Source: Thermus neutrinimicus
GTDB lineage: Bacteria; Deinococcota; Deinococci; Deinococcales; Thermaceae
DNA length: 64,000 nucleotides
Assembly: GCF_022760955.1 (NCBI RefSeq)
Contig: NZ_JAKTNU010000005.1
Location: 46,076 to 110,075, forward strand
Direction: 5' to 3'
Position 1 is the stretch's first letter; each line of letters starts with the position of its first letter. This document shows positions 34,374-42,870 of the stretch, piece by piece. Under the pieces are notes generated by a model. It worked only from the letters and a program-made list of their open reading frames with translations. It had not been told where the DNA came from and made no database searches. A program made the translations under genes and the position numbers.

Positions 34374-34480
34374 GGCCCTAAGGCTCCAGGGGCAAGGGGC
34401 TCAGAAACCCCTCCTGGGGGCCGTGCGGGAGGGATGCGGGAGGCTTGAAAACCATTCGCCCAGAAGCCAGGCAGCGGTGA

Positions 34481-34510
34481 AAAACGGGCCAGGGAGGACC
34501 TCCCTGGCCC
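34481..34510 (-). terminator. intrinsic terminator of the BMP transporter operon
   Basis: On the reverse strand GGGCCAGGGAGG-T-CCTCCCTGGCCC is followed directly by GTTTTTC. The perfect stem with a T run starts about 15 bases after the binding-protein stop. The 105 bases between the aminotransferase stop and this hairpin contain no gene. Confidence 0.8.
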
Positions 34511-34524
34511 CAACCCCGCAGGTT

Positions 34525-35664
34525 CTACTTGGGCTCTCCGGGCCAGTCCCCCACCACTCCTGGCGCCGCCCACTCCATGGTGAGGAGCTCCTCGAGGGTG
34601 GCCTTTTTGCCCGCCGGGATACGCAATACCCCCTTCCGGTCCCGGATGGGCCCCGTGAAGGGATCAAAGGTGGGCTTGGGGCTCTGCATATCCTGCAGAA
34701 GGGCCATGATGCGGTCGTAGACGCTCACCTTCTTCCCGCCCACGGTCATCTCCGCCTTCTTTAACAGGGGCACGTGCTTGGGGTTTATGGGCACCCCGTA
34801 GTCCGCGCCCATCTCCACCGCCTTGTGCTGCAGGAGCCAGAAGTAATCCACATTCTGCAGGTTCTTGGCGGTGTAGACACCCTCCCTCACCTTCTTGAGG
34901 AAGTCGATGTAGATCACATCCCAGTGGACGATCTGGCCGGAGACCACGTGGTCCGGGGCAAACTTCAGCATGGGGGTGTAGTGGCCGAAGGAGTAAGCCC
35001 CCTTTCTGGCCGCCGTCTGGATCACCGTGGGGGTGTCCTCGGTGAAGGCGAAGACGTCCGCCCCCTGGGCCAGAAGGGCCTCCGTGGCCTCCCTGGCCTT
35101 GGCCGGATCGTACCAGGCGTTAATCCAGCGCACCAAGACCTGGGCCTTGGGGTTCACCGCCCGAACCCCCAGGGTGAAGGCGTTGATGTGCCGCTTCACC
35201 TCGGGGATGGGGAAGGCGGCCACATACCCCACCTTACCCGTCTTGGAAAGGGCCCCGGCGGCCAGGCCGTTCAGGTAGTAAACCTGGTAGAAGTCGGCCA
35301 TGTAGGTGGCCACGTTGGGAGCCCGCTTGATCCCGGTGGCGTGGGCGAAGATGACGTTCGGGTACTTCCTCGCCCCCTCGAGGACCGCCTCCATATACCC
35401 GAAGCTGGTGGCGAAGATCACCTGGCACCCTTCCTTCACAAACCGGTCGATAACGGGAAGGGCCTGGGCCTCGGGCACGCTCTCCACATACCGGGTCTCC
35501 AGCCAAGGAAGGGCGGCCTCCGCCTTCTTCCGCCCTTGATCGTGGGCGAAGGTCCATCCCGCATCCCCGATGGGCCCCACGTAGATGAAGCAGGCCTTGA
35601 GCCCATCCCCTTGGGCCCACGCCAACCCCAACGCCAACACCAGCAAAACCCCTATTCTCCTCAT
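34525..35664 (-). CDS. BMP-family ABC transporter substrate-binding protein
   Basis: Periplasmic binding protein of the basic membrane protein (PnrA/BmpA) family, which binds purine and other nucleosides. The 379 residues start with a Sec signal (MRRIGVLLVLALGLAWAQ); there is no lipobox. FIYVGPIGDAGWTFAHDQGR, GCQVIFATSFGYM and ADVFAFTEDTPTVIQ mark the family. The following two permeases and ATPase complete the importer. Last gene of the reading order is this one's upstream neighbours reversed: ATPase first, binding protein last, ending at the terminator. Confidence 0.92.
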   Translation of the reverse strand: MRRIGVLLVLALGLAWAQGDGLKACFIYVGPIGDAGWTFAHDQGRKKAEAALPWLETRYVESVPEAQALPVIDRFVKEGCQVIFATSFGYMEAVLEGARKYPNVIFAHATGIKRAPNVATYMADFYQVYYLNGLAAGALSKTGKVGYVAAFPIPEVKRHINAFTLGVRAVNPKAQVLVRWINAWYDPAKAREATEALLAQGADVFAFTEDTPTVIQTAARKGAYSFGHYTPMLKFAPDHVVSGQIVHWDVIYIDFLKKVREGVYTAKNLQNVDYFWLLQHKAVEMGADYGVPINPKHVPLLKKAEMTVGGKKVSVYDRIMALLQDMQSPKPTFDPFTGPIRDRKGVLRIPAGKKATLEELLTMEWAAPGVVGDWPGEPK

Positions 35665-35667
35665 AGC

Positions 35668-36501
35668 TCACCTCCCCCGGTCAAAGGGCTGGCCCAGGGC
35701 CTTGGGGGCCCGGGCGCGGCCCGATAGGGCCAGGACCAGGATAACCAAAAGGTAGGGCATGGCGGCAAAGGCCTCCGCCGGTATAGGTACACTGCCCTGC
35801 AGGCGGAACTGCAGGAAGAATAGGAGGCCAAAAAAGTAGGCCCCCAACACGGCCCTCAAGGGGTGCCAGCCCGCCAGGATCACCAAGGCGATGGCTACCC
35901 AGCCCAGCCCTGAGGTCATGCCGTCTGTCCAGGAAGGGCGGTAGGCCAGGGAGAGGTAGGCCCCAGCCAGGCCGATTATCCCACCCCCCAGGGCCAAGGC
36001 CAGGTACCGCACCCCCTCCACGCTCACCCCGAAGAGATCCGCCGCCTTGGGGTTTTCCCCCACGCTCCTCAGGTAAAGGCCAAAGCGGGTGCGGGAAAGA
36101 AGGAGGTGGAGGCCCAAAGCCAAGGCCAAGGCCACCAGGGCCAGACCCCCCTCCGGCAGGGGCTGGGGTAGGGGCACCCCCTCATACCGCTTCCCCAAAA
36201 GCCCCGAGGCCCCAAGGCCCAAGGCGGCCAGGGCGAGCCCCGCCACGAACTGGTTGGCCCGGAGGACCACGGCAAAGAGGCCCAGGAAAAGGCCCATGAA
36301 GGAGCCTACCCCTACCCCGGCAAGAATCCCCCTAACCGGCCCGACCTCGAGGGCCACGGCAAAGGCTCCCAGGGCGGAGAGCGCCATCATGCCCTCCACC
36401 CCCAGGTTCACCACCCCACCCCGCTCGGAAAGGAGAGCCCCCAAGGAGGCAAGGAGTATGGGCGTCCCAAACAGCACCGCGCGCACCAGAGCCTCTTCCA
36501 T
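35668..36501 (-). CDS. nucleoside-type ABC transporter permease (YufQ/NupQ-like)
   Basis: A 277-residue inner-membrane permease with about eight to ten hydrophobic helices. TPILLASLGALLSERGGVVNLGVEGMM is the hallmark of the second permease in BMP-type importers, and EAA-like RSVGENPKAADLFGVSVEGVRY contacts the ATPase. It shares one base with the preceding permease gene and ends 3 bases before the binding-protein gene. Confidence 0.9.
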   Translation of the reverse strand: MEEALVRAVLFGTPILLASLGALLSERGGVVNLGVEGMMALSALGAFAVALEVGPVRGILAGVGVGSFMGLFLGLFAVVLRANQFVAGLALAALGLGASGLLGKRYEGVPLPQPLPEGGLALVALALALGLHLLLSRTRFGLYLRSVGENPKAADLFGVSVEGVRYLALALGGGIIGLAGAYLSLAYRPSWTDGMTSGLGWVAIALVILAGWHPLRAVLGAYFFGLLFFLQFRLQGSVPIPAEAFAAMPYLLVILVLALSGRARAPKALGQPFDRGR

Positions 36502-37550
36502 CAGCGCCTCCAGATCAAGCGACGTTGGCTCAAGGCCTCAGCCCCGATGAGGCTAAGGAGCAAAAGCCCCGCCACCACATCCACCACCCGGAAGGGCATG
36601 GAAAGGGAAAGCTTCAGGGCATCCCCACCGGCCAGGATGAGGCCGAGAAGGGGAGCGGTAAAGAGCACCCAAAGGGGCCTTCCCCGGGCCAACCAGGCCA
36701 CCAGGATGGCGGTGAAGCCGTACCCCAGGGAAATCTGGGCAGGCTCCAAGAGCCTCAGGTGAATGCCCGCCACCTCCCCCACCCCCGCAAGGCCCGCAAG
36801 AAACCCGGAAAGAAGCGCGGCCAAGGGGATCAGCCTGCCCCCCTTAAGGCCCAGGTACCGGGCAGCCTCGGGGTTTTCCCCCAGGATTCGCCACTCAAAG
36901 CCCAAGGGGGTGCGGAAGAGAAGGAGCTGAAGCCCCAAGGCCGCCGCAATGCCAAGGACCAGGGTGGGCCAGTGCACCAGGGTATCCCCCAGGCGGGGAA
37001 GCTTTGCCTCCGGGGGAAACGGGTCCGTGTAGAGGAAGCCGAAGACCGTCTGCCCCTTCCAGGGTCCCGCCACCAGGTAGACCACCAGGTAGTAAACCAG
37101 GTAGTTCTGCATGAGGGTGGTCAGGATCTCGTTGGCCCCAAAGCGCACCCGAAGCCAGGCGGCAAGCCCGCTCCAAACCGCCCCCAAACCACCCCCCAGA
37201 AGGAACATAAGGGCCAGGGTCCAGGGCCCAGGGGGTAGAAAAAGGGCCACGTAGGCTCCCCCTACCGCTCCCATAAGGAGCTGCCCCTCCGCCCCAATGT
37301 TGAAAAACCCCACCCGGAAGGCCAAGGCCAGGCCCGAGCCGATAAGGAGAAGGGGGATGGTGCGCCGCACCACCTCCGCTAAGCCCAAGGTATCCATGAG
37401 GGGCGAGAGAAGGAGGCCATACGCCTTAAGGGGCACTACCCCGTAAAGGAGGAAGAGCACACCCAGGCCCAGGAGGGATAGCAAAAGAAAAACGGCATAG
37501 GTGAGAAGGACCTTCGGGGGGGAGGGGTTTGGATCCAACTCCCACCTCAT
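36501..37550 (-). CDS. nucleoside-type ABC transporter permease (YufP/NupP-like)
   Basis: A 349-residue permease, the first of the pair in a BMP-type importer. FRVGFFNIGAEGQLLMGAVGGAY and EWRILGENPEAARYLGLKGG are diagnostic of the family. Ten or so hydrophobic segments are visible. It overlaps the ATPase gene by 4 bases, so the three membrane-complex genes are translationally coupled. Confidence 0.9.
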   Translation of the reverse strand: MRWELDPNPSPPKVLLTYAVFLLLSLLGLGVLFLLYGVVPLKAYGLLLSPLMDTLGLAEVVRRTIPLLLIGSGLALAFRVGFFNIGAEGQLLMGAVGGAYVALFLPPGPWTLALMFLLGGGLGAVWSGLAAWLRVRFGANEILTTLMQNYLVYYLVVYLVAGPWKGQTVFGFLYTDPFPPEAKLPRLGDTLVHWPTLVLGIAAALGLQLLLFRTPLGFEWRILGENPEAARYLGLKGGRLIPLAALLSGFLAGLAGVGEVAGIHLRLLEPAQISLGYGFTAILVAWLARGRPLWVLFTAPLLGLILAGGDALKLSLSMPFRVVDVVAGLLLLSLIGAEALSQRRLIWRR

Positions 37551-39016
37551 ATTCGCCCCTCCGTCATCATCCTCCCCAGGCGTTCCCGGTCCGCCTCCCC
37601 CCGGGAAATGGGCCCCACGAAGCGCCCGCGGTACAGGGCCGCCACCTTATGGGAGAGGGCCAGGATCTCGTCCAGGTCCTCACTGACCAAAACCACAGCC
37701 CCACCCGCTTGTACCAGCTCTAGAATACGCCCGTGGACCTCCTCCGTGGCCCCCACATCCAGCCCGTAGGTGGGGTGCATGGCCAAAAGGAGGCGAGGCC
37801 CCCCCTGAAGCTCCCGGGCCAGGATCACCTTCTGCACGTTTCCCCCCGAGAGGAACCGCACGGGGGTGCGGGGGGAGGGGGTGCGGATGCCGTAGCGCTG
37901 GATCAAGCCCTCCGCCTCCTTCTCCATGGCCCGGTAATCCAGGAGGCCCCTGCGAACAAACCGGGGGTAGGTCCTAAGGGCTAGGTTTTCCGCCACGCTC
38001 ATGCCGCCCACCACCCCCATGCTCCGCTCCTCGGGAACATGGGCCACCCCCTGTCGGAAGAGATGGTTGGGATCCCGGGGCCAGGGCCTGCCGAGGAAGC
38101 GCACCCGGCCCTGGTGGGGCCTGAGCCCCGCCAGGGCTTGCACCAGCTCCGCCTGCCCGCTTCCCGCCACCCCCGCAATCCCCAGCACCTCTCCCGCCCG
38201 CAGGGCAAAGGAAACCCCCTGAACAGGAAAACCATGCCGGGGCACCAGAAGGTCCTCCACCTCGAGGATCACCTCCTCCCGGGGCGGGGGCATCTTGGGG
38301 GGCGGGGCCAGGCTTCGGCCCACCATAAGGCGCACCAGGAGGTCCTTGCTGGCCTCCTTCCGCCAAACCTCCCCCACCTTCTCCCCAGCCCTAAGCACCG
38401 CGATCCGGTCAGCAATGGCCAAAACCTCCTCCAACTTGTGGCTGATGAAGATCACCGCAAGGCCCAGGGCCTTGAGGCGCAGGATCTCCTGAAAAAGCCC
38501 GTCCACCTCCTTGGGGGTAAGAACGCTGGTGGGCTCGTCCAAAACCAGCACCTTGGGGCGGTTGAGAAGGGCGCGGAGGAGCTCCACCCTTTGCTTTTCC
38601 CCAGCGGAAAGACGGGCCGCAGGCGCCTCGAGGTCCACGCCCAATGGATGCCCCTCCAAAAGGGCCGCAAGCCGCCGCACGAGAGCCCGGCGGGAGAAAA
38701 CCAGAGGCAGATCCAGGCCTAAAGCCAGGTTCTCGGCCACGGTGTGGGCCTCGATGAGCTCAGGATGCTGGGGCACCAAGGCAATGCCCAGGCGCTGGGC
38801 GGCCTTGGGGGATGGGATGCGTACCTCCTGGCCCTCCAGGAGGATCCGCCCCTCGTCCGGGGCATAGAGGCCGTAAAGGATGCTCACCAAAGTGGTCTTC
38901 CCCGCCCCGTTTTCCCCCAGAAGGGCCAGGACCTCCCCCCGGGCCACCTCGAGGGTGACCCGGCGGTTGGCCACCACGGAACCAAAGCGCTTGGTGATGT
39001 TCTCCAGTTTCAGCAT
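37547..39016 (-). CDS. nucleoside-type ABC transporter ATPase (YufO/NupO-like)
   Basis: A 489-residue double ATPase. The first domain has GENGAGKTT, LSAGEKQRVELLRAL and VLVLDEPTSVL. The second has the degenerate GVAGSGQAELV in place of a Walker A, with FLSGGNVQKVILARE and LLAMHPTYGLDVG, as is normal in sugar/nucleoside importers. Two unequal sites are therefore expected. I start at the ATG at 39016 (MLKLENITKRFG); the open frame upstream runs into the tRNA terminator. No good ribosome site is seen. Confidence 0.91.
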   Translation of the reverse strand: MLKLENITKRFGSVVANRRVTLEVARGEVLALLGENGAGKTTLVSILYGLYAPDEGRILLEGQEVRIPSPKAAQRLGIALVPQHPELIEAHTVAENLALGLDLPLVFSRRALVRRLAALLEGHPLGVDLEAPAARLSAGEKQRVELLRALLNRPKVLVLDEPTSVLTPKEVDGLFQEILRLKALGLAVIFISHKLEEVLAIADRIAVLRAGEKVGEVWRKEASKDLLVRLMVGRSLAPPPKMPPPREEVILEVEDLLVPRHGFPVQGVSFALRAGEVLGIAGVAGSGQAELVQALAGLRPHQGRVRFLGRPWPRDPNHLFRQGVAHVPEERSMGVVGGMSVAENLALRTYPRFVRRGLLDYRAMEKEAEGLIQRYGIRTPSPRTPVRFLSGGNVQKVILARELQGGPRLLLAMHPTYGLDVGATEEVHGRILELVQAGGAVVLVSEDLDEILALSHKVAALYRGRFVGPISRGEADRERLGRMMTEGRI

Positions 39017-39104
39017 GGACAGGGCCCCGAGGGCCGGCCTTGAGAATACCATGCTCGAGGCCCCTTCTCGTCCCCTTAGGCGGTAGATAAGCCGCAAAAG
39101 GCAT

Positions 39105-39126
39105 CCCCCGGCCATGCCACCGGGGG
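39105..39126 (-). terminator. terminator of the tRNA transcript
   Basis: On the reverse strand CCCCCGG-TGGCATGG-CCGGGGG is followed by ATGCC and TTTT. It lies 22 bases after the tRNA-Arg CCA end, in the right place to separate the tRNA transcript from the ABC transporter operon. Confidence 0.65.
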
Positions 39127-39147
39127 TAAACCTTTGCGTCCTGGGCT

Positions 39148-39223
39148 TGGCGGGCCCGGAGGGATTCGAACCCCCGACCTACCGCTTAGAAGGCGGCTGC
39201 TCTGTCCCCTGAGCTACGGGCCC
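39148..39223 (-). tRNA. tRNA-Arg (TCT)
   Basis: Seven-base acceptor stem GGGCCCG/CGGGCCC, D arm, anticodon loop CTTCTAA on a five-base stem (anticodon TCT, reads AGA), T loop TTCGAAT, discriminator G and encoded CCA. Last of three tRNA genes in one transcript. Confidence 0.95.
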
Positions 39224-39260
39224 ATAGGCGAAGCCGGGGTGAAACCTCACCCCGGCCATC

Positions 39261-39336
39261 TGGAGCGGGAGACGGGACTCGAACCCGCGACCCTCGGCTT
39301 GGAAGGCCGATGCTCTACCAACTGAGCTACTCCCGC
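39261..39336 (-). tRNA. tRNA-Gly (TCC)
   Basis: Acceptor stem starts GCGGGAG, D arm GCTCAGTTGGTAGAGC, anticodon loop CTTCCAA (anticodon TCC, reads GGA), T loop TTCGAGT, discriminator T and encoded CCA. It is one base from the tRNA-Pro gene. Confidence 0.95.
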
Positions 39337-39337
39337 G

Positions 39338-39414
39338 TGGTCGGGGCGGCCCGATTTGAACGGGCGACCCCCTGCTCCCAAAGCAGGTGCGCTACCGGCC
39401 TGCGCTACGCCCCG
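39338..39414 (-). tRNA. tRNA-Pro (TGG)
   Basis: Acceptor stem CGGGGCG, D arm GCGCAGGCCGGTAGCGC, anticodon loop TTTGGGA (anticodon TGG, reads CCA), T loop TTCAAAT, discriminator A and encoded CCA. First gene of the tRNA transcript, about 25 bases after its -10 box. Confidence 0.95.
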
Positions 39415-39438
39415 GGGCCTTCGGCCACCCCAGAGGCC

Positions 39439-39480
39439 ACGATAACACTTGACCTCAAGAGGGTCAAGGCGTGCTACAAT
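39439..39480. promoter_or_regulatory. overlapping divergent promoters of the tRNA genes and tatA
   Basis: Reverse strand: TTGACC (39462-39467), 17 bases, TATCGT (39439-39444) for the tRNA transcript. Forward strand: TACAAT (39475-39480) ends 6 bases before the tatA ATG; the nearest -35-like hexamer, TTGACC at 39449-39454, is 20 bases away, longer than usual. The two TTGACC hexamers form a perfect inverted repeat with a 7-base loop, so polymerases bound to either side would compete. Confidence 0.65.
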
Positions 39481-39486
39481 AGCCGC

Positions 39487-39651
39487 ATGCGCTTAGGTCC
39501 AGTGGAAATCCTCCTCATCCTTCTCGTCATCCTCCTCCTCTTCGGCGCCAAGAAGCTTCCCGAGCTGGCCCGGGGCATTGGCCAGTCGGCCAAGGAGTTC
39601 AAAAAGGGCCTCCAGGAGGGCGAGGAAAAGAAGGAAGAGCCTAAGGCCTGA
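39487..39651 (+). CDS. tatA: Sec-independent translocase subunit TatA
   Basis: A 54-residue TatA/E protein: very short N terminus, one membrane helix ([15 protein letters not shown]), hinge [14 protein letters not shown] and a charged amphipathic tail ending in EEKKEEPKA. TatA oligomers form the pore that exports folded proteins. The ATG at 39487 lies 6 bases after TACAAT, so the message is probably leaderless. Its last 11 bases overlap the convergent fdhD. tatC is not in the window. Confidence 0.93.
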   Translation: MRLGPVEILLILLVILLLFGAKKLPELARGIGQSAKEFKKGLQEGEEKKEEPKA

Positions 39652-40378
39652 GAACCCCCTCGGGCACCGGCATACCGCCTGGGGCGTAGAGGCGGTAGCC
39701 TGTTGGGCGCACGTAGGCCGCCAGGGCCAAGCCGTAGCGGCGGGCTAGCTCCACGGCAGGGAGGGTGGCTCCCGTGCGGCTCGCCAGGAGCACCGCGCCC
39801 ATACCGATGGCTTTGCCCGCCATCTCCTGGCTTACCCTCCCCGTTACCGCCAAGAGCACGGGAGGCTGTACCCCCTCCAGGAGCATGTACCCCGCCAGGC
39901 GGTCCACGGCGTTGTGGCGACCAATATCCTCATTGATGTAGAGAAGCTGTCCGGAAAGGTCAAAGAGGGCCGCTCCGTGTATACCCCGGGTCCGGGCGTA
40001 GCGCACCGCATGCTGGCGCAGTTGGGCCATGAGCTCCAGGGGAAGTCTGGGCTCCAGGGGCAACCTAGGCAGGGGGGAAAGGCGGGGTTCACCATAGCGT
40101 AGCCCCGCAGCGCAACCGCTATCCCGTACGCCCACCCCCTTGTCGGGATCCCCGGGCAGGTCCACGGCCACCACCCCCTCGCCCACCAACCAGCGCACCC
40201 CCTCGAGGCCCGAAAGCACCCCGCTCAAGAAGAGATGGCCGAGGGCCAGGTAGGCCTCGTCCCCGGGGGTGTAGCTGAAAGAAGTCCAGGGCTTCCCGTT
40301 TACCAAAAGGAGGAAGCGCTCCTCCTCAGGCAGGGGGAAGGTTTCCCCCAGGAAACGGCCTCCCTCAAACCTCCACAT
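39641..40378 (-). CDS. fdhD: formate dehydrogenase accessory sulfurtransferase FdhD
   Basis: Transfers sulfur from a cysteine desulfurase to the bis-MGD molybdenum cofactor of formate dehydrogenase. [35 protein letters not shown] and [17 protein letters not shown] identify it over 245 residues. The family's catalytic loop usually carries a CxxC pair; here the corresponding DSGCAAG has only Cys89, the sole cysteine of the protein. No formate dehydrogenase is in the window. The ATG is 14 bases inside the 3' end of the small gene before it. Confidence 0.88.
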   Translation of the reverse strand: MWRFEGGRFLGETFPLPEEERFLLLVNGKPWTSFSYTPGDEAYLALGHLFLSGVLSGLEGVRWLVGEGVVAVDLPGDPDKGVGVRDSGCAAGLRYGEPRLSPLPRLPLEPRLPLELMAQLRQHAVRYARTRGIHGAALFDLSGQLLYINEDIGRHNAVDRLAGYMLLEGVQPPVLLAVTGRVSQEMAGKAIGMGAVLLASRTGATLPAVELARRYGLALAAYVRPTGYRLYAPGGMPVPEGVLRP

Positions 40379-40493
40379 CCTCTTCCTCCGCCAAGGCGTA
40401 CCAAGCAGCCCTGGCCCTAAGGGCGGGTAGGTCTAGCTCCGCCTTGAGCCTTAGGTCCTGAACCACAAAGCGCTCCCCACAAGAGCGGCACAC
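40365..40493 (-). CDS. small Cys-pair (zinc-ribbon-like) protein upstream of fdhD
   Basis: A short reading frame whose product contains VCRSCGERFVV, a CxxC knuckle typical of half zinc ribbons, then a charged helix (LRLKAELDLPALRARAAWYA) ending EEEDVEV. Its stop lies inside the fdhD start, which indicates coupled translation. The start is unclear. The GTG at 40493 gives 42 residues, but the Y-R-V-Y strand that normally precedes CxxC lies upstream of it. The only other in-frame candidate is a rare ATA at 40523, a few bases after TAGAAT. I give the shorter version. Confidence 0.55.
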   Translation of the reverse strand: MCRSCGERFVVQDLRLKAELDLPALRARAAWYALAEEEDVEV

Positions 40494-40541
40494 GTAAACC
40501 CGGTAAGGGCCCTCCTTTTCTATTCTAGCCGGCTATACCCC

Positions 40542-41609
40542 CTAAAGCCGCTTGAGCACCTCCTCCGCCTCCTTGTAGCCGGGCTTTAACTTTAAAGCCT
40601 CCTGGCACTGGTAACGGGCGCCCTCCTTGTCCCCTAGCTTTTCGTTGGCCAGGCAGAGCTGGTATCGGTACTCGGCCCGCTTGGGCTCGAGGCGCACCGC
40701 CACCGTGAGGCGGCTTTTGGCCTTCTGGGCATCCCCCAGGGCCAGGTAGATCTGCCCCAGGTAGTAATAGGCCACGGGGAAGCGCAAAGGGGCCAGGGCC
40801 ACCGCGTTCTCCAGGGCTACCCCTGCCTCCTTGGAACGACCCAGGAGGAAATAGGCCTGGCCCAAGGTGTACCAACCCTCGGCATCTAGGGGCTTGAGGC
40901 GGTAGCCCTCCTCCAAAACCCTCACCGCCTCCTCCGCCCGACCCTTCAGGAGGAGGGCCGAGGCATAGCGGACCCTCAGGTTTCCATCCTGGGGTAAAAG
41001 CTGGACCGCTTTGGCGTACTGCTCCAGGGCCTCATCCAGGCGGCCTGCCGCCAGATAGAGCTCGGCCAAAGCCCCCCTCACCTCCGCGGAGTCCTGCAGG
41101 CTCAGGGCCCTCTTAAAGGCCTCCTCCGCCTTGTCCGCCTGGCCCAGGAAGGCGTAGACCAGACCCCTTTGGGCATGGAGGGGAGCGTAGCGGGGGTTCA
41201 CCCGCTCGGCATCGCGGAGTACGGTCAGAGCCTGATCCAGATAGCCCTTCCCCTTCTCCCGATCCTCCGAGGCCCGAAAGAGGGCCACATAGGCCTCGGA
41301 AAGAACCATGTACCCCCCGATGTACCGGGGGTTCCTGGCCACCAGACCCTTGGCGTTCTCCAAGGCGGGGTTGAGGAGCCCCACTTTGAGCTGGGCCCGG
41401 GCCAGCCAGTAGAGGATGTCCGGGTCCTGGGGTTTCTCCTTCAAGGCCCGCTCAAAGAGCTCCAGGGCCGCCTCGTACCGGCCCAGGGCGTAAAGCTGTA
41501 CCCCAAGCCGGAAGGCATCCTGCTTCTCCACCTGGTTGGAGGGGGGTGGGGGGGTCTGGGCTAGAGCAGGTCCAGCCAGCAAACCCAAAGCCAAAAGGAT
41601 CCAGCGCAT
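40542..41609 (-). CDS. secreted tetratricopeptide-repeat protein
   Basis: A 355-residue exported protein: signal peptide (MRWILLALGLLAGPALAQ), a short proline-rich link, then about eight TPR units, e.g. FRLGVQLYALGRYEAALELFERAL, PDILYWLARAQLKVG and GWYTLGQAYFLLGRSKEAG. TPR solenoids hold protein partners, so it likely acts as a periplasmic scaffold; no specific partner can be named. The ATG at 41609 is set by AGGAGGG 5 bases upstream. It follows hslU by 10 bases. Confidence 0.85.
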   Translation of the reverse strand: MRWILLALGLLAGPALAQTPPPPSNQVEKQDAFRLGVQLYALGRYEAALELFERALKEKPQDPDILYWLARAQLKVGLLNPALENAKGLVARNPRYIGGYMVLSEAYVALFRASEDREKGKGYLDQALTVLRDAERVNPRYAPLHAQRGLVYAFLGQADKAEEAFKRALSLQDSAEVRGALAELYLAAGRLDEALEQYAKAVQLLPQDGNLRVRYASALLLKGRAEEAVRVLEEGYRLKPLDAEGWYTLGQAYFLLGRSKEAGVALENAVALAPLRFPVAYYYLGQIYLALGDAQKAKSRLTVAVRLEPKRAEYRYQLCLANEKLGDKEGARYQCQEALKLKPGYKEAEEVLKRL

Positions 41610-41619
41610 CTTTACCCTC

Positions 41620-42870
41620 CTACAGCACAAACCGCGTCATGTCCGGGGAAGCGAAAACCGCTTCCAACCTCTGCTCCACATAGGCCCGGGTGATCTCCAC
41701 CCGGCCCAGGTCCGTCTGGAAGCTGACCTCCTCCAGCACCCGTTCCAAGACCGTGGCCAGCCTCCTGGCCCCGATGTCCTCGAGCTCCTGATTAGCCCGG
41801 TAGGCCGCCTCGGCGATGGCCCTTAGGGCATCCTCATGGAAGAGGAGCTCCGTGCCGTCTGCCCGTAAAAGCTCCGTGTACTGGCGGATCAAGGAGTTTT
41901 CCGGCTCCTTCAGGATGCGGTAAAACTCCTCGGGGCCCAAGGGGGAAAGCTCCACCCGGATGGGGAACCGGCCCTGGAGCTCGGGGATCAGGTCCGAGGG
42001 CTTGGCCACATGGAAGGCCCCCGCGGCGATGAAGAGCACATGCTCGGTGGACACCGGACCGATGCGGGTGGAGACCACCGTACCCTCCACGATGGGCAGG
42101 AGGTCCCGCTGGACCCCCTCCCCGGACACATCCGGCCCCACCGTGCCCTCCCGGCGGGCCACCTTGTCGATCTCGTCAATGAAGACGATTCCGTCCTCCT
42201 GGGCCCGCCTCCTGGCCTCTTCCTTCAACTCCTCCTTATCGATGAGGCGCTCGGCGTGCTGGTTCTTGAGCACCTCCCGGGCTTCCTTTACCGTCATGCG
42301 CTTGCGCACCGGCCGCTTGGGAAGAAGGCCTTTCAGCATCTCCCCCATGCCGCCAAAGCCCTCGCCCCCGAGGACACCCATGAAGGGCAGGCTCACCTCC
42401 TCTTCCACCTGCACCTCCACAGAGAGGCTATCCAGCCGCCCCGCGCGCACCTCGGCCACCGAGGCGCGGAGCAGGGTGGCCAGCTCCTCCTCGGCCAGGG
42501 CCAGGGCTTTTTCCTCCACCTTCTTTTTCATCTCCTCCATCACCAGCTGGTAGCTGGCCTCCGCCAGGTCCCGCACGATGGCGTCCACATCCCGGCCCAC
42601 GTAACCCACCTCGGTGAACTTGGTGGCCTCCACCTTGACAAAGGGAGCCCCCGCCAGGCGGGCCAGGCGGCGGGCGATCTCCGTCTTACCCACCCCCGTG
42701 GGCCCGATCATGAGGATGTTCTTGGGGGTCACCTCCCGGGCCACCTCGGGCGGAAGTTTCTTCCGGCGGTACCGGTTCCTCAAGGCCACGGCCACCGCCC
42801 GCTTGGCCGCCTCTTGTCCCACGATGTGCTTGGAAAGCTCCCGAACGATCTCCGCAGGCGTGAGGTTCAT
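41620..42870 (-). CDS. hslU: ATP-dependent protease ATPase subunit HslU
   Basis: AAA+ unfoldase that feeds proteins to HslV. The 416 residues show MIGPTGVGKTEIARRLA (Walker A), pore loop GYVGRDV, an inserted I domain (about 110-230), Walker B DGIVFIDEIDK, sensor region EGTVVSTRIGPVSTEHVLFI and a C-terminal tail ending TRFVL, which docks into HslV. It overlaps hslV by 4 bases. Confidence 0.96.
   Translation of the reverse strand: MNLTPAEIVRELSKHIVGQEAAKRAVAVALRNRYRRKKLPPEVAREVTPKNILMIGPTGVGKTEIARRLARLAGAPFVKVEATKFTEVGYVGRDVDAIVRDLAEASYQLVMEEMKKKVEEKALALAEEELATLLRASVAEVRAGRLDSLSVEVQVEEEVSLPFMGVLGGEGFGGMGEMLKGLLPKRPVRKRMTVKEAREVLKNQHAERLIDKEELKEEARRRAQEDGIVFIDEIDKVARREGTVGPDVSGEGVQRDLLPIVEGTVVSTRIGPVSTEHVLFIAAGAFHVAKPSDLIPELQGRFPIRVELSPLGPEEFYRILKEPENSLIRQYTELLRADGTELLFHEDALRAIAEAAYRANQELEDIGARRLATVLERVLEEVSFQTDLGRVEITRAYVEQRLEAVFASPDMTRFVL

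Noticed and set aside
38001..38235. Extra small genes within the ABC ATPase region
   Set aside because: All are alternative frames inside the nucleoside-type ATPase gene.
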